From positions 1 to 13,644 of the forward strand of contig JABXKX010000234.1 in NCBI GenBank assembly GCA_013619035.1: DNA of 13,644 nucleotides, given 5' to 3'. Position 1 is the first letter of the stretch, and every line of letters starts with the position of its first letter. This DNA comes from Peptostreptococcaceae bacterium. GTDB taxonomy: Bacteria > Bacillota_A > Clostridia > Peptostreptococcales > Acidaminobacteraceae. The notes below the pieces were generated by a model. It saw only the letters and a program-made list of their open reading frames with translations, had not been told where the DNA came from and did not search any database. The position numbers and the translations under genes are program-made. Below are positions 1-8,403 of the stretch, piece by piece.

Positions 1-9
1 AAGAGACAG

Positions 10-23
10 AGATGCATGCATCT
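10..23. repeat. Perfect 14-bp palindrome downstream of the first gene
   Basis: AGATGCATGCATCT is its own reverse complement and lies 10 bases beyond the stop codon of the minus-strand nuclease-family gene. Read on the minus strand it can form a 5-bp stem with a 4-base loop, followed by a pyrimidine-rich stretch (CTGTCTCTT) that reaches the window edge. It may be part of a terminator for that gene, but the stem is weak and the downstream T-run is not visible, so function is uncertain. Confidence 0.35.
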
Positions 24-33
24 GGGCTTATTA

Positions 34-1089
34 TTAATTATTGAGTTCAAATTCTATGGTCACTGGGTTGTGATCACTGTTTTCAAAGTTTAGATCATGA
101 ACCGTTGTTTGAGTCACTTTTATATTATCGCTCACAAGGAATCCGTCGATGTTGCTGACATAGTTAACGCCTTTTACATAACTTTTATCAAGGGCTCTGT
201 TTGTTGGAATGTTTTCATCAATAAACCAGTTGAAGCCTGTGAACTCTGCATCCATAACTTTTAACCAGCTTGGTTTTGGTTCGATGTTGAATTTATCAGC
301 ATCGGTACCAGGTAGTTCGTGATTGTAATCTCCACCAACAACAATGTAATGACCCTGTTCATAATTCTTTTTCAAGAAATTTTGAAGATACTCTACTTGT
401 TGTGCTCTCATAAAACCACCTGAATCATAAGCTGACATATGAAGGTTCACAACAACAAGATCTTTTTCATCTGTTATTTTGTAACGCGCTTCTATAAAAC
501 ATCGGTCTAAAAGAGCCAGTTGTCTTGGCCAAGCCTCCTCACCAGGGAATTGATATCTCTTAAGTTCATCAGACTGATACTTTGAGAAATTAACAATGCC
601 ACTCTCGACGTATCCCATTGGACTCATAATCGGTACTGGGACCCATGGGACTTTATAGTTCGTTGCAAATGTTGACTCATAATCACCTAAAAAATCACTT
701 AGGTATTCATATTGATTGATATTTTTAGATCGGAGTGATTTAATATCAACTTCCTGCATCAAATAGAAGTCACTATTGGTCTCATTATAAAAAGAAGTGA
801 TACCTTCTAGATTCTTATAAACCACATCTTCACTTTCTGCTTTTGACTTTGTACCACCATCCATAAAGAAATCCGCATTTTCATCAAGTGTTGCATATCC
901 GATATTGAAGGTCGTAATCTTAAATGATTCATTAGGATCTAACGTACGTTTACTGAGTGTATCTTGTTTCAGTGCAATGACTTCATCGGGTTGATAGTCA
1001 GTGAGTGTCATGAAAGCAAAGTAGCCACCAATGAGAACAACAATAATTAATACAACTAGTGCAAGTTTTTTTGCGATTTTTAATAACAT
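34..1089 (-). CDS. Membrane-anchored endonuclease/exonuclease/phosphatase (EEP) family protein
   Basis: This 351-residue protein begins with a signal-anchor: a short Lys-rich start (KIAKK) followed by a hydrophobic segment at about residues 9-28. The catalytic domain is therefore probably outside the membrane. The EEP metal-dependent phosphodiesterase/phosphatase signatures follow in order: TFNIGY (Asn62), MQEVD (Glu113, metal ligand), NLHMSAYD (His217), GGDYNHELPG (Asp254 and Asn256), SNIDGF (Asp315) and NSDHNPV (Asp339-His340, catalytic). All key residues of the fold are present, so activity is expected. The family includes DNases, sphingomyelinase-like and inositol-phosphate phosphatases, and the substrate cannot be chosen from sequence. 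The ATG has an AAGGAG site 7 bases upstream. The gene is divergent from the DUF5317-type gene and has its own promoter. An extracellular nutrient-scavenging nuclease or phosphodiesterase is plausible but inferred. Confidence 0.85.
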   Translation of the reverse strand: MLLKIAKKLALVVLIIVVLIGGYFAFMTLTDYQPDEVIALKQDTLSKRTLDPNESFKITTFNIGYATLDENADFFMDGGTKSKAESEDVVYKNLEGITSFYNETNSDFYLMQEVDIKSLRSKNINQYEYLSDFLGDYESTFATNYKVPWVPVPIMSPMGYVESGIVNFSKYQSDELKRYQFPGEEAWPRQLALLDRCFIEARYKITDEKDLVVVNLHMSAYDSGGFMRAQQVEYLQNFLKKNYEQGHYIVVGGDYNHELPGTDADKFNIEPKPSWLKVMDAEFTGFNWFIDENIPTNRALDKSYVKGVNYVSNIDGFLVSDNIKVTQTTVHDLNFENSDHNPVTIEFELNN

Positions 1090-1121
1090 ATAATTCTCCT
1101 TCTATTGATATCATTATGTAA

Positions 1122-1150
1122 ATATTACCTGAAGATTGGATGATATACAA
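1122..1150 (-). promoter_or_regulatory. Predicted sigma-A-type promoter of the EEP-family gene
   Basis: On the minus strand TTGTAT (1150-1145) is separated by exactly 17 bases from TAATAT (1127-1122). The start codon is about 33 bases beyond the -10 box, with an AAGGAG site between. The match is good but not perfect in either box. Confidence 0.5.
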
Positions 1151-1205
1151 GTTATTGTCATAATCTTGACATAGTATCTTTATAAAAAGTTAATAGCTGA
1201 ACACC

Positions 1206-1234
1206 TTGTAAGCACTTATCTTATGTCTTATAAT
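1206..1234 (+). promoter_or_regulatory. Predicted sigma-A-type promoter of the DUF5317-type gene
   Basis: TTGTAA (1206-1211), a 17-base spacer and a consensus TATAAT (1229-1234) sit 33 bases before the ATG at 1268. A second TTGACA at 1166-1171 lies upstream without a convincing -10 partner, so this pair is preferred. Confidence 0.65.
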
Positions 1235-1267
1235 AAAGTAGTGTATAAATAAAACTTGGAGGAAACT

Positions 1268-1867
1268 ATGTTTTTAGAAGCTGTAGTGCTCGGACTATTT
1301 ATAGGAGGTTTCAAAGGTGGTCGGTTAGCGAACATCATTGACATGAATATAAGAGGATGGTATTTGATTATTTTATCACTCTTTTTATCAATGGGTCCTA
1401 TATTCTTAAGAAATTTTGATAATATCACAAGTACATCTGTCATTCTAATGTTCTTTAGTATGGTGATTTTACTTTTAGTATTGATATTGAATTTGGACAA
1501 AAAAGGCGTATGGCTTGTTTTAATAGGTGGTTTGTTCAATGTAGCAATTATGGCATTTAATGCATTTAAAATGCCGGTGATGATGTCAGGCTTAGAAAGT
1601 GCAGGCATTACATCACTTATTGAAGGTGTAACGGATGGAACAATCATCAATTATGTCGCTAGTGAAGCAACAGGCGTTATGCAGATATTTACAAAATTTA
1701 TCATTGTACCTAAACCATATCCATTTCCTAAGATTCTAACAATGGGTGACATATTAATGTCTTTCGGTCTGTTATGGATGATTGTTGGAGAAATGATGAG
1801 ACCAAGTTATTCTGGTCGTGGTAAAATGGTTCAATTTTCATATGGTTCAGCTATAAAAAGAAGATAA
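1268..1867 (+). CDS. DUF5317-like multi-pass membrane protein
   Basis: This 199-residue hydrophobic protein has four or five probable membrane segments, at about residues 2-16, 29-46, 58-74, 80-97 and 158-175. The opening (FLEAVVLGLFIGGFKGGRL) and the C-terminal pattern PKPYPFPKILTMGDILMSFG resemble the DUF5317 family of small Bacillota membrane proteins, whose function is unknown. That assignment is from memory of the family pattern. The frame can be extended to a TTG at 1256, but that codon overlaps the GGAGG ribosome binding site (1258-1262), so the ATG at 1268 is chosen. The C-terminal tail is basic (ending AIKRR) and likely cytoplasmic. The gene has its own promoter and a strong terminator immediately after it, so it is probably monocistronic and not part of the secA cluster. 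No function is proposed. Confidence 0.75.
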   Translation: MFLEAVVLGLFIGGFKGGRLANIIDMNIRGWYLIILSLFLSMGPIFLRNFDNITSTSVILMFFSMVILLLVLILNLDKKGVWLVLIGGLFNVAIMAFNAFKMPVMMSGLESAGITSLIEGVTDGTIINYVASEATGVMQIFTKFIIVPKPYPFPKILTMGDILMSFGLLWMIVGEMMRPSYSGRGKMVQFSYGSAIKRR

Positions 1868-1871
1868 AAGT

Positions 1872-1899
1872 ATGCAATAGATTTATCTATTGCATTTTT
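1872..1899 (+). terminator. Intrinsic terminator of the DUF5317-type gene
   Basis: A perfect 10-bp stem (ATGCAATAGA / TCTATTGCAT) with a TTTA loop is followed by a run of T. It starts 5 bases after the stop codon and separates this gene from secA. Confidence 0.85.
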
Positions 1900-1959
1900 A
1901 CGTTAAAGAATAAATAGAGTGGGTCAATCTTCTGACTGACTTAAATAAAGGAGAAAACA

Positions 1960-4644
1960 ATGGGAATTTTAGATTTTTTAAACAACCGATTCAATGACAA
2001 AGAAGTCAATAAAGTCATGTCAATCGTTAAACAAGTAGAAACTTATGATGATGCTTATACAAAACTGACTGATGGAGAATTAAAAGCAAAAACAAATGAG
2101 CTTAAAGAAAGACTTAAACAAGGTGAAACCTTAGATGATATTTTACCAGAAGCATTTGCAACCGTAAGAGAAGCAGCTGTTCGTACACTTGGTATGAAAC
2201 ATTATCCTGTTCAGCTTGTTGGTGGTATTGTGCTGCATCAAGGCCGTATAGCTGAGATGAAAACAGGTGAAGGTAAAACACTAATGGCAACTCTACCGGT
2301 TTATCTGAATGCACTTTCAGGTGATGGTGTTCATGTTATTACAGTAAATGATTACTTAGCTTATCGTGATAAAGAGTGGATGGGCAAATTATATGAGTTC
2401 TTAGGTCTTACAGTTGGATGTGTTATCCATGGTGTAAAAGGCAAAGACAGACAAAATGCTTATAAATCTGATATCACATATGGTACAAACAATGAATTTG
2501 GGTTTGATTACTTAAGAGATAATATGGTGATTGAAAATGCGAACTTAACACAAAGAAAATTAAATTACTGTATAGTCGATGAGGTGGACAGTATTCTAAT
2601 TGATGAAGCCAGAACACCACTTATTATTTCGGGAGAAGGTGCAAAATCAACAGAAATGTATTCTATAGCGGATATGTTTGTTGCAACTTTAAAAAGAGAT
2701 GTGGATTTCGAATTGGACGAAAAAGCTAGAACGATTATCTTAACGGATGAAGGTGGTATTCCTAAAGCCGAGAATTTCTTTAACATAGAAAACTTAGGCG
2801 ATCCAGAACATATGGAAAAATCTCATCATGTGAATCAAGCACTTCGTGCAAGGTTTATGATGAAAAGAGATGTTGATTATGTCTGTAAAGATGGTGAAGT
2901 GGTTATCGTTGACAGCTTTACGGGTCGTTTGATGTTTGGAAGAAGATACTCAAACGGTTTACATCAAGCCATTGAAGCCAAAGAACGTATTGAAGTGCAA
3001 AAAGAGTCACAAACTCTTGCGACAATAACACTTCAAAACTATTTTAGAATGTACAATAAGATTTCTGGTATGACAGGTACAGCTAAAACTGAAGAAGATG
3101 AGTTCCATCATATCTATGGTATGGATGTTGTGGTTATTCCAACGAATAAACCAATAGCAAGAAAAGATAAAGCCGATGTTATATTCAAATCAATTGATGG
3201 TAAATTTGCAGCAATTGTAGAAGAGATCAAAGAAAAACACGCTAAAGGACAACCTGTACTTGTCGGTACCATTTCAATTGAAACATCAGAAATGATCAGT
3301 AAGGTACTTAAGAGATCAGGCGTAAAACATGAAGTCTTAAATGCTAAGCAGCATGAAAGAGAAGCTGATATTGTTGCTCAAGCAGGCCGTTATAGTGCGG
3401 TTACGATTGCAACAAACATGGCTGGTCGTGGTACGGATATTGTTTTAGGTGGTAATGCTGACTACATGACTCAAAAAGATTTATCAAAAATGGGTTATGA
3501 AGAAGAAATTATTAGTAATGCAATGAGTCCTTTGGATTATGAGGATGAATTGATTTTAGAATGTAGAGATAAATATAAAGATCTGTTAGCAGCCCATAAA
3601 CTTGTCACTGATGAAGAAGCAATGCGTGTAAAAGAAGCTGGCGGTCTTCATATTATAGGTACTGAAAGACATGAGTCTAGACGTATTGATAATCAGTTAA
3701 GAGGTCGTGCTGGACGTCAAGGAGACCAAGGGTCATCTCAATTCTTTATCTCATTTGAAGACGATTTAATGCGTCTGTTCGTAAGTGAAAGAGCCAAGGG
3801 TGTTGTTGAAAAATTAGGAATCAGTGATGAAACACCTATTGAAGCAAATATGTTATCACGTGCTATTGAAAATGCACAAAAGAAAGTAGAAGTGAAGAAC
3901 TTCGGTATCAGAAAACATGTCCTTCAATACGATAATATTATGAACCAACAAAGAAGTATTATCTATGCAGAGCGTGGTAAAGTGCTTCATGGAGAAGATG
4001 TAAAAGAACATATCTTAGATATGGTTAATACGATTATAGATGATGCAATTGGTATGTATTGTTCTGGTAATGATTATCCTGAAGAGTGGGATATGAATGG
4101 TTTAAGAGAATACTTACATCAAGTATTCTTACCAATGGATGCTCTTGATTATCCAGAAATCGAAAAATTAACACTGGAACAATTAAAATCTGATATTCAT
4201 GCGATTGCGATTAATCGATATGAAGCAAAAGAAAAAGAAGTAACTTCAGAAAGAATGAGAGACTTCGAACGTTTCATCTTACTTAAGATTGTTGACCGTT
4301 CATGGATGGATCATATTGATGCAATGGATCAATTAAAACAAGGTGTAAGTTTAAGAGGTGTTGGTCAAGAAGATCCAGTTCGTGCGTATCAAATGGAAGG
4401 TTTTGATATGTTTGATGAAATGATCAAAGCCCTTCAAATGGATACGGTGAAGTATGTTCTTAATGTAAACTTAGAAACTAAAACCAAACGTGAAAATAAA
4501 ATTAGAATCACAAGCGAAAGCAGTAAAGGTGCACCAGTTTCTAAAACCGTTAGAAAAGTTAAAAAAATTGGTAGAAATGAACCATGTCCTTGTGGCAGTG
4601 GTAAAAAATATAAAAAGTGTTGTGGGTTAACTGAAGAAGAGTAG
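1960..4644 (+). CDS. secA: SecA preprotein translocase ATPase
   Basis: SecA is the ATP-driven motor that pushes unfolded preproteins through SecYEG at the cytoplasmic membrane. At 894 residues the protein is full length. In order it shows the Walker A loop (MKTGEGKT, residues 100-107), the conserved [16 protein letters not shown] segment (about 174-189), the Walker B/DEAD-like box (VDEVDS, 206-211), [10 protein letters not shown] (369-378) at the end of the preprotein cross-linking domain, GRGTDI in the second helicase domain, and GTERHESRR with [12 protein letters not shown] (566-591). The helical wing/scaffold region follows. The tail is an intact SEC-C zinc-binding motif (Cys876, Cys878, Cys887, Cys888; CxC-x8-CC), which in other SecA proteins binds Zn and contacts SecB or phospholipids/ribosomes. 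The ATG at 1960 has an AAAGGAG site. The secA-prfB order is a classic Bacillota arrangement. I could not identify a convincing promoter between 1900 and 1946. Confidence 0.98.
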   Translation: MGILDFLNNRFNDKEVNKVMSIVKQVETYDDAYTKLTDGELKAKTNELKERLKQGETLDDILPEAFATVREAAVRTLGMKHYPVQLVGGIVLHQGRIAEMKTGEGKTLMATLPVYLNALSGDGVHVITVNDYLAYRDKEWMGKLYEFLGLTVGCVIHGVKGKDRQNAYKSDITYGTNNEFGFDYLRDNMVIENANLTQRKLNYCIVDEVDSILIDEARTPLIISGEGAKSTEMYSIADMFVATLKRDVDFELDEKARTIILTDEGGIPKAENFFNIENLGDPEHMEKSHHVNQALRARFMMKRDVDYVCKDGEVVIVDSFTGRLMFGRRYSNGLHQAIEAKERIEVQKESQTLATITLQNYFRMYNKISGMTGTAKTEEDEFHHIYGMDVVVIPTNKPIARKDKADVIFKSIDGKFAAIVEEIKEKHAKGQPVLVGTISIETSEMISKVLKRSGVKHEVLNAKQHEREADIVAQAGRYSAVTIATNMAGRGTDIVLGGNADYMTQKDLSKMGYEEEIISNAMSPLDYEDELILECRDKYKDLLAAHKLVTDEEAMRVKEAGGLHIIGTERHESRRIDNQLRGRAGRQGDQGSSQFFISFEDDLMRLFVSERAKGVVEKLGISDETPIEANMLSRAIENAQKKVEVKNFGIRKHVLQYDNIMNQQRSIIYAERGKVLHGEDVKEHILDMVNTIIDDAIGMYCSGNDYPEEWDMNGLREYLHQVFLPMDALDYPEIEKLTLEQLKSDIHAIAINRYEAKEKEVTSERMRDFERFILLKIVDRSWMDHIDAMDQLKQGVSLRGVGQEDPVRAYQMEGFDMFDEMIKALQMDTVKYVLNVNLETKTKRENKIRITSESSKGAPVSKTVRKVKKIGRNEPCPCGSGKKYKKCCGLTEEE

Positions 4645-4651
4645 GTCTAAG

Positions 4652-5756
4652 ATGATATTAAAAGATAAATGTATACAAGAAATAAAAGAAATAGAGACTC
4701 TTTTAGAGGACTTAGGGAGGTCACTTTGACATCCCTAGTCTGCAACAAACCGTAAAAGAACTCGATGCAAAAATGATGGAAACTGATTTCTGGGATGATA
4801 ATGAAAAAGCACAGGTTGTTCTTAGAAAATCAAAACATCTTAAGAAGAAAATCAAACGATATGAAGATTTGGTTTCAGATCAAGAAGAAGCGGACTTGAT
4901 GATTGAGATGAGTGATGAAGAACCCTCTTATCTAAAAGAAGCCAGTAAACTGGTTGAAAGTATATTATCAAGAGCGGATGAACTAAGATTAGAAACACTT
5001 CTCTCTGGAGAGTATGATCATTTGAATGCTATTTTGACCATTCATGCAGGTTCTGGTGGCTTAGATGCTCAAGATTGGGCTGAAATGTTATTTAGAATGT
5101 ATTGTAAATGGTGTGATAAAGCAGAATATGGGTATAAAATATTAGATTTGATTAGAGATACAGAAGCAGGTGTTAAAACAGTGTCATTATCGATTACTGG
5201 AGAAAATGCTTACGGCTTCTTAAAATCGGAAAAAGGTGTTCACCGTTTAGTAAGATTATCGCCATTTGATTCATCGGGTAAAAGACATACATCTTTTGCT
5301 TCAGTTGATATCATGCCGGAACTAGATGATTCCATTGAAATTGATATCAATCCTGTGGACTTAAGATTAGATACGTTTAGAGCTTCTGGTGCTGGTGGTC
5401 AGCATGTTAATACAACCGATTCAGCGGTAAGAATCACACATATTCCAACAGGAGTGGTGGTATCTTGTCAAGGTGAAAGATCACAGCTTAATAATAAGAG
5501 TACTGCTATGAAAATGTTAATGGCAAAGCTTATTGAATTAAAAGAGCAAGAACAAAAAGATAAAATAGAAGATCTAAGTGGGGATTATTCTCAAATATCT
5601 TGGGGATCACAGATTAGATCTTATGTTTTCCATCCATATAATATGGTAAAAGATCATAGAACGGGCGAAGAAGTTGGAAATATAGGTAGTGTGATGGATG
5701 GACATATAGATGGATTTATCAATGCTTATTTAAGGCAAAAGATAAAGGTTGAATAG
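4652..5756 (+). CDS. prfB: Peptide chain release factor 2, expressed by programmed +1 frameshift
   Basis: RF2 reads UGA and UAA stop codons and triggers peptide release on the ribosome. The gene is in two frames. A 25-codon opening ORF starts at ATG 4652 (MILKDKC...EDLGRSL) and stops at UGA 4727-4729. A +1 slip on CTT continues at GAC (4728) for 342 codons, giving 367 residues, the usual RF2 length. The stop-recognition tripeptide Ser203-Pro204-Phe205 identifies RF2 rather than RF1 (which has PxT). The catalytic loop GAGGQ (Gly248-Gly249-Gln250) enters the peptidyl-transferase centre, and Gln250 is the residue methylated by PrmC in known RF2 proteins. An in-frame ATG at 4773 would give a 327-residue product lacking the normal N-terminus and is unlikely to be the start. 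The gene begins 7 bases after secA stops and ends 8 bases before tex, so these are probably cotranscribed. RF2 abundance should be autoregulated through the frameshift. Confidence 0.96.
4715..4730 (+). promoter_or_regulatory. prfB: prfB programmed +1 frameshift site
   Basis: The site has the canonical layout: an internal Shine-Dalgarno sequence GGGAGG (4715-4720), a 3-base spacer (TCA), the slippery CTT codon (4724-4726), then TGA followed by C. Spacing and CTTTGAC are the same as in the known bacterial RF2 sites. Low RF2 leaves the UGA unread and favours slippage, which raises RF2 synthesis. Confidence 0.96.
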
Positions 5757-5764
5757 GAGGGGCT

Positions 5765-8089
5765 ATGGAGAAAATAATTAAGATTCTTTCTTCGGAGTTG
5801 AAGGTAAAAGAACATCAAGTAAGAGAAACAATTAAACTTTTAGATGAAGGCAACACTGTACCGTTCATAGCCCGTTATCGTAAAGAGATGACTGGTGGGT
5901 TAAGTGATGAAATTCTAAGAGATTTATTTGATCGTTTAACTTATTTAAAAAACTTAGAAGCAAGAAAAGAAGAAGTTATCAGATTGATTGATGAACAAGG
6001 TAAATTAACAGAAGAATTAAAAGCAGAGATTATAGATGCTGATGTCTTGAGAAGAGTAGAAGATTTATACCGTCCATACAAACAGAAGAAACAAACCAGA
6101 GCTTCTAAAGCCAAAGCCAAAGGATTGGAACCTTTAGCCATGATTATTTTTAATCAAGAATTAGAAGATGGAGATTTGATTGCTTTATCAATGGACTATT
6201 TGAATGAAGAGTTAGAAGTGAAAACACCTAAAGATGCCATTCAAGGTGCTATAGATATTATTGCAGAAATGATTTCAGATCACCCTGGTCATAGAGAAAA
6301 AATAAGAAATATGAATCTTGAAATCGGTTTTTTAATCATGAAAGCTGTAGACAAAGAGGCTGAATCTGTTTATGAGATGTATTATGATTATAAAGAGTCT
6401 GTTAAATCAATTGCAGATCATAGAGTTTTAGCAACTAATAGAGCCGAAAAAGAGAAATTTATTAAAGTGAAACTGGAAAGTCCAAATGATCAAATAGTAG
6501 AATACTTAAAGAAAGAAACAATTCACAACTCAAAAGCAGTGGGTAATCATGAGTTAAATGTTGCCATTGAAGATTCTTATAAACGTTTGATTTCACCATC
6601 GATTGAAAGAGAAATCAGAACCATGTTAACAGAGCATGCTGAAGAAGAAGCCATCAAAGTATTTGCAAAAAATACAAAGCCTCTTTTATTGGTACCACCT
6701 GTTAGAGATGTTATTATCATGGCGATTGACCCTTCATTTAGAACGGGTTGTAAGATTACAGTTTTAGATGAAACAGGTAAGTTATTAGCTTATAAAACAA
6801 TATATCCTAATGCGCCTAAGTTTGAAGTTGAAAAATCTAAAAAAGTGATGAAAGAATTGATTCAGAAGTACCATGTTAATGTTGTTCCAATTGGAAATGG
6901 TACAGCGTCTCGTGAAACAGAACAATTGGTTGCTGAATTATTGGCTGAGATGACAGAAGAAGTATTTTATACAATAGTATCAGAAGCAGGTGCCTCTGTG
7001 TATTCGGCTTCGAAACTTGCGACACAAGAATATCCAGACTTAGATGTTTCTATTAGAGGTGCTATCTCAATTGGTAGAAGACTTCAAGATCCACTTGCTG
7101 AGCTTGTTAAAATTGATACAAAACATATTGGTGTTGGACAATACCAGCATGACTTAAATCAAAAGAAATTAGATGAATCGCTTACAAATGTTGTTGAGGA
7201 CTGTGTAAACAGTGTGGGTATCGATTTAAATATTGCATCACCATCACTTTTAGCATATGTATCTGGTATTTCAAGTACAGTTGCAAAAAACATAGTTGCT
7301 TATAGAGATGAAAATGGACGATTTGATGCAAGAAATGATTTGAAGAAAGTCAAAAGGTTAGGAGATAAGGTTTATGAGCAGTGTGCTGGTTTCCTTAGAA
7401 TCTATGAAGGCAAGAATATTTTAGATAATACATCTGTTCATCCAGAATCATATGAACAAACGTTTAGATTAATCGAAATTTTAGGGTATGACTTAAAAGA
7501 TATCAACTCAGATAACATCAATTCTATTTTTGGTGATATAGATGAAAAGATATTAGCTTTCAAAATACCAGAAGTGGTGAAGAAAAAAGAAAAACAATCT
7601 TTTAAATCTGATAGCAAACAGTTAAAAGGTTTGGGAGCACTAAAGAGTCTTCACTTTGAACAACCAAAGAAGCAAAATGCTGGGAAAGAAAGACTTAAAG
7701 ATATTGAAAATCATTTAAAAGGCATTTCAAAAGACTTAGATATTGGTTACTTCACTTTAAAAGATATTGTTGAAGAATTGAAGAAGCCAGGTAGAGACAT
7801 TCGTGATGAAATGCCGAAGCCTATCTTTAGAAGTGATGTTCTTAAACTAGAAGATCTTAGAGTGGATATGATTCTACCAGGGACTGTTCGAAACGTTGTA
7901 GATTTCGGTGCTTTTGTTGATATTGGTGTTAAACAAGATGGTTTAGTACATATCTCACATTTAAGTGATAAATTTGTTAAAAAACCTATGGATGTTGTAT
8001 CAGTAGGGGATCAAGTTAAAGTCAGAGTTATTGATATTGATCTAGAAAAACAAAAGATTGCTCTCAGTATGAAGGGTATTAAAGAATAA
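5765..8089 (+). CDS. tex: Tex family RNA-binding protein with C-terminal S1 domain
   Basis: Tex is a conserved bacterial nucleic-acid-binding protein, related to eukaryotic Spt6, linked to transcription accessory functions. The exact role is still loosely defined. This 774-residue protein shows the Tex N-terminal helical domain with the signature NTVPFIARYRKEMTGGL (about residues 30-46), a YqgF/RNase H-like domain starting at AIDPSFRTGCK (from residue 320), a helix-hairpin-helix region (about 480-550, VGIDLNIASPSLLAYVSGIS onward) and a C-terminal S1 RNA-binding domain (about 700-774, PGTVRNVVDFGAFVDIG through LSMKGI). One detail is DPS at 322-324 where family members usually have DPG. The ATG at 5765 has an AGGAGGGG site overlapping the end of prfB, 8 bases away, so translation is probably coupled to that gene. 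A strong terminator follows. Confidence 0.95.
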   Translation: MEKIIKILSSELKVKEHQVRETIKLLDEGNTVPFIARYRKEMTGGLSDEILRDLFDRLTYLKNLEARKEEVIRLIDEQGKLTEELKAEIIDADVLRRVEDLYRPYKQKKQTRASKAKAKGLEPLAMIIFNQELEDGDLIALSMDYLNEELEVKTPKDAIQGAIDIIAEMISDHPGHREKIRNMNLEIGFLIMKAVDKEAESVYEMYYDYKESVKSIADHRVLATNRAEKEKFIKVKLESPNDQIVEYLKKETIHNSKAVGNHELNVAIEDSYKRLISPSIEREIRTMLTEHAEEEAIKVFAKNTKPLLLVPPVRDVIIMAIDPSFRTGCKITVLDETGKLLAYKTIYPNAPKFEVEKSKKVMKELIQKYHVNVVPIGNGTASRETEQLVAELLAEMTEEVFYTIVSEAGASVYSASKLATQEYPDLDVSIRGAISIGRRLQDPLAELVKIDTKHIGVGQYQHDLNQKKLDESLTNVVEDCVNSVGIDLNIASPSLLAYVSGISSTVAKNIVAYRDENGRFDARNDLKKVKRLGDKVYEQCAGFLRIYEGKNILDNTSVHPESYEQTFRLIEILGYDLKDINSDNINSIFGDIDEKILAFKIPEVVKKKEKQSFKSDSKQLKGLGALKSLHFEQPKKQNAGKERLKDIENHLKGISKDLDIGYFTLKDIVEELKKPGRDIRDEMPKPIFRSDVLKLEDLRVDMILPGTVRNVVDFGAFVDIGVKQDGLVHISHLSDKFVKKPMDVVSVGDQVKVRVIDIDLEKQKIALSMKGIKE

Positions 8090-8094
8090 TAATG

Positions 8095-8124
8095 AAGCCA
8101 TATGCGACCGCATATGGCTTTTCT
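8095..8124 (+). terminator. Intrinsic terminator of the secA-prfB-tex cluster
   Basis: A perfect 11-bp stem (AAGCCATATGC / GCATATGGCTT) around a GACC loop is followed by TTCT. It begins 5 bases after the tex stop codon. Confidence 0.88.
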
Positions 8125-8253
8125 ATAGTTTGAAGTTGGATTATAGATAAAACAATATAGGATAGCAATGTATTTTGTTACATGTAAGTCAAAAACTTTC
8201 AAAAAAAAATGACTTTATGAATTTGAAGTTATAAACTTAGTTTATGTGATGTT
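8125..8253 (+). other. Non-coding spacer ahead of the ATPase relic
   Basis: No gene is supported here. The stretch is very AT-rich and contains a 10-bp palindrome TTACATGTAA (8178-8187), AAGTCA/TGACTT arms 18 bases apart (8186-8191 and 8210-8215) and a run of nine or more A. A 14-codon ATG ORF (8169-8213) has no good ribosome binding site. I did not find a convincing -35/-10 pair. It is probably the old promoter region of the gene whose remains follow. Confidence 0.4.
8231..8245. repeat. Inverted repeat ATAAAC-TTA-GTTTAT
   Basis: Perfect 6-bp arms around a 3-base centre end 8 bases before the ATG of the relic ORF. The position, just upstream of a start codon, suits an operator or a hairpin that affects initiation, but arms this short also occur by chance in AT-rich DNA. 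Confidence 0.4.
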
Positions 8254-8370
8254 ATGATTTTGAGAAAAACTTATTCAAACAAGCTAATTGCATCTAAAAA
8301 TACCGAGGTTATTCAAGTGATAACTGGAATAGAATATAAAAATATTATAGATTTTTTGTTAGAAGAATAG
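8254..8370 (+). pseudogene. Internal-deletion relic of an AAA/DUF4143-type ATPase
   Basis: The 38-codon ORF reads MILRKTYSNKLIASKNTEVI then QVITGIEYKNIIDFLLEE. The first 26 residues match what I know of the start of the AAA_14/DUF4143 ATP-binding family (basic start, two helical turns, then VIxVITGI directly before the RRCGKST Walker A loop). The last 14 (GIxYxNIIDFLLEE) match the typical end of the same proteins (DGIxxxNxIDFLL). The roughly 350 residues between them, including Walker A, Walker B and the nuclease-like C-terminal domain, are missing. The junction falls on GGAATA (8326-8331), which could encode Gly-Ile in both halves, so recombination between two copies of that hexamer would explain an in-frame deletion. 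A terminator starts immediately after the stop. There is no good ribosome binding site. The alternative is an unrelated small protein. The family match is from memory, not a search. Confidence 0.6.
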
Positions 8371-8403
8371 AATGCCTGAGCAATTGCTCAGGCATTTATT
8401 TTT
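8371..8403 (+). terminator. Strong intrinsic terminator after the ATPase relic, possibly bidirectional
   Basis: A 26-base perfect palindrome (AATGCCTGAGCAA and its complement) forms an 11-bp stem with an AATT loop, followed by TTTATTTTT on the plus strand. On the minus strand it lies directly after the stop of the thioredoxin-like gene and is followed by the weaker CTATTCTTC, so it may also end the arsR operon. The T-run overlaps that gene's stop codon. Confidence 0.85.

Noticed and set aside
1228..1650. Minus-strand open frame of 140 codons
   Set aside because: It is antisense to the DUF5317-type gene, which has a promoter, a GGAGG site and a terminator. The antisense product has low complexity and no family pattern.
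1900..1959. Possible secA leader control element (SecM-like peptide or riboswitch)
   Set aside because: There is no ORF with an arrest-like sequence, and the only repeat (GTCA/TGAC, 1923-1936) has 4-base arms. The spacer is too short for a known riboswitch.
8169..8213. 14-codon ORF (MYFVTCKSKTFKKK) upstream of the ATPase relic
   Set aside because: It is very short, has no good ribosome binding site and ends in an A-run. Nothing beyond the open frame supports it as a leader peptide.
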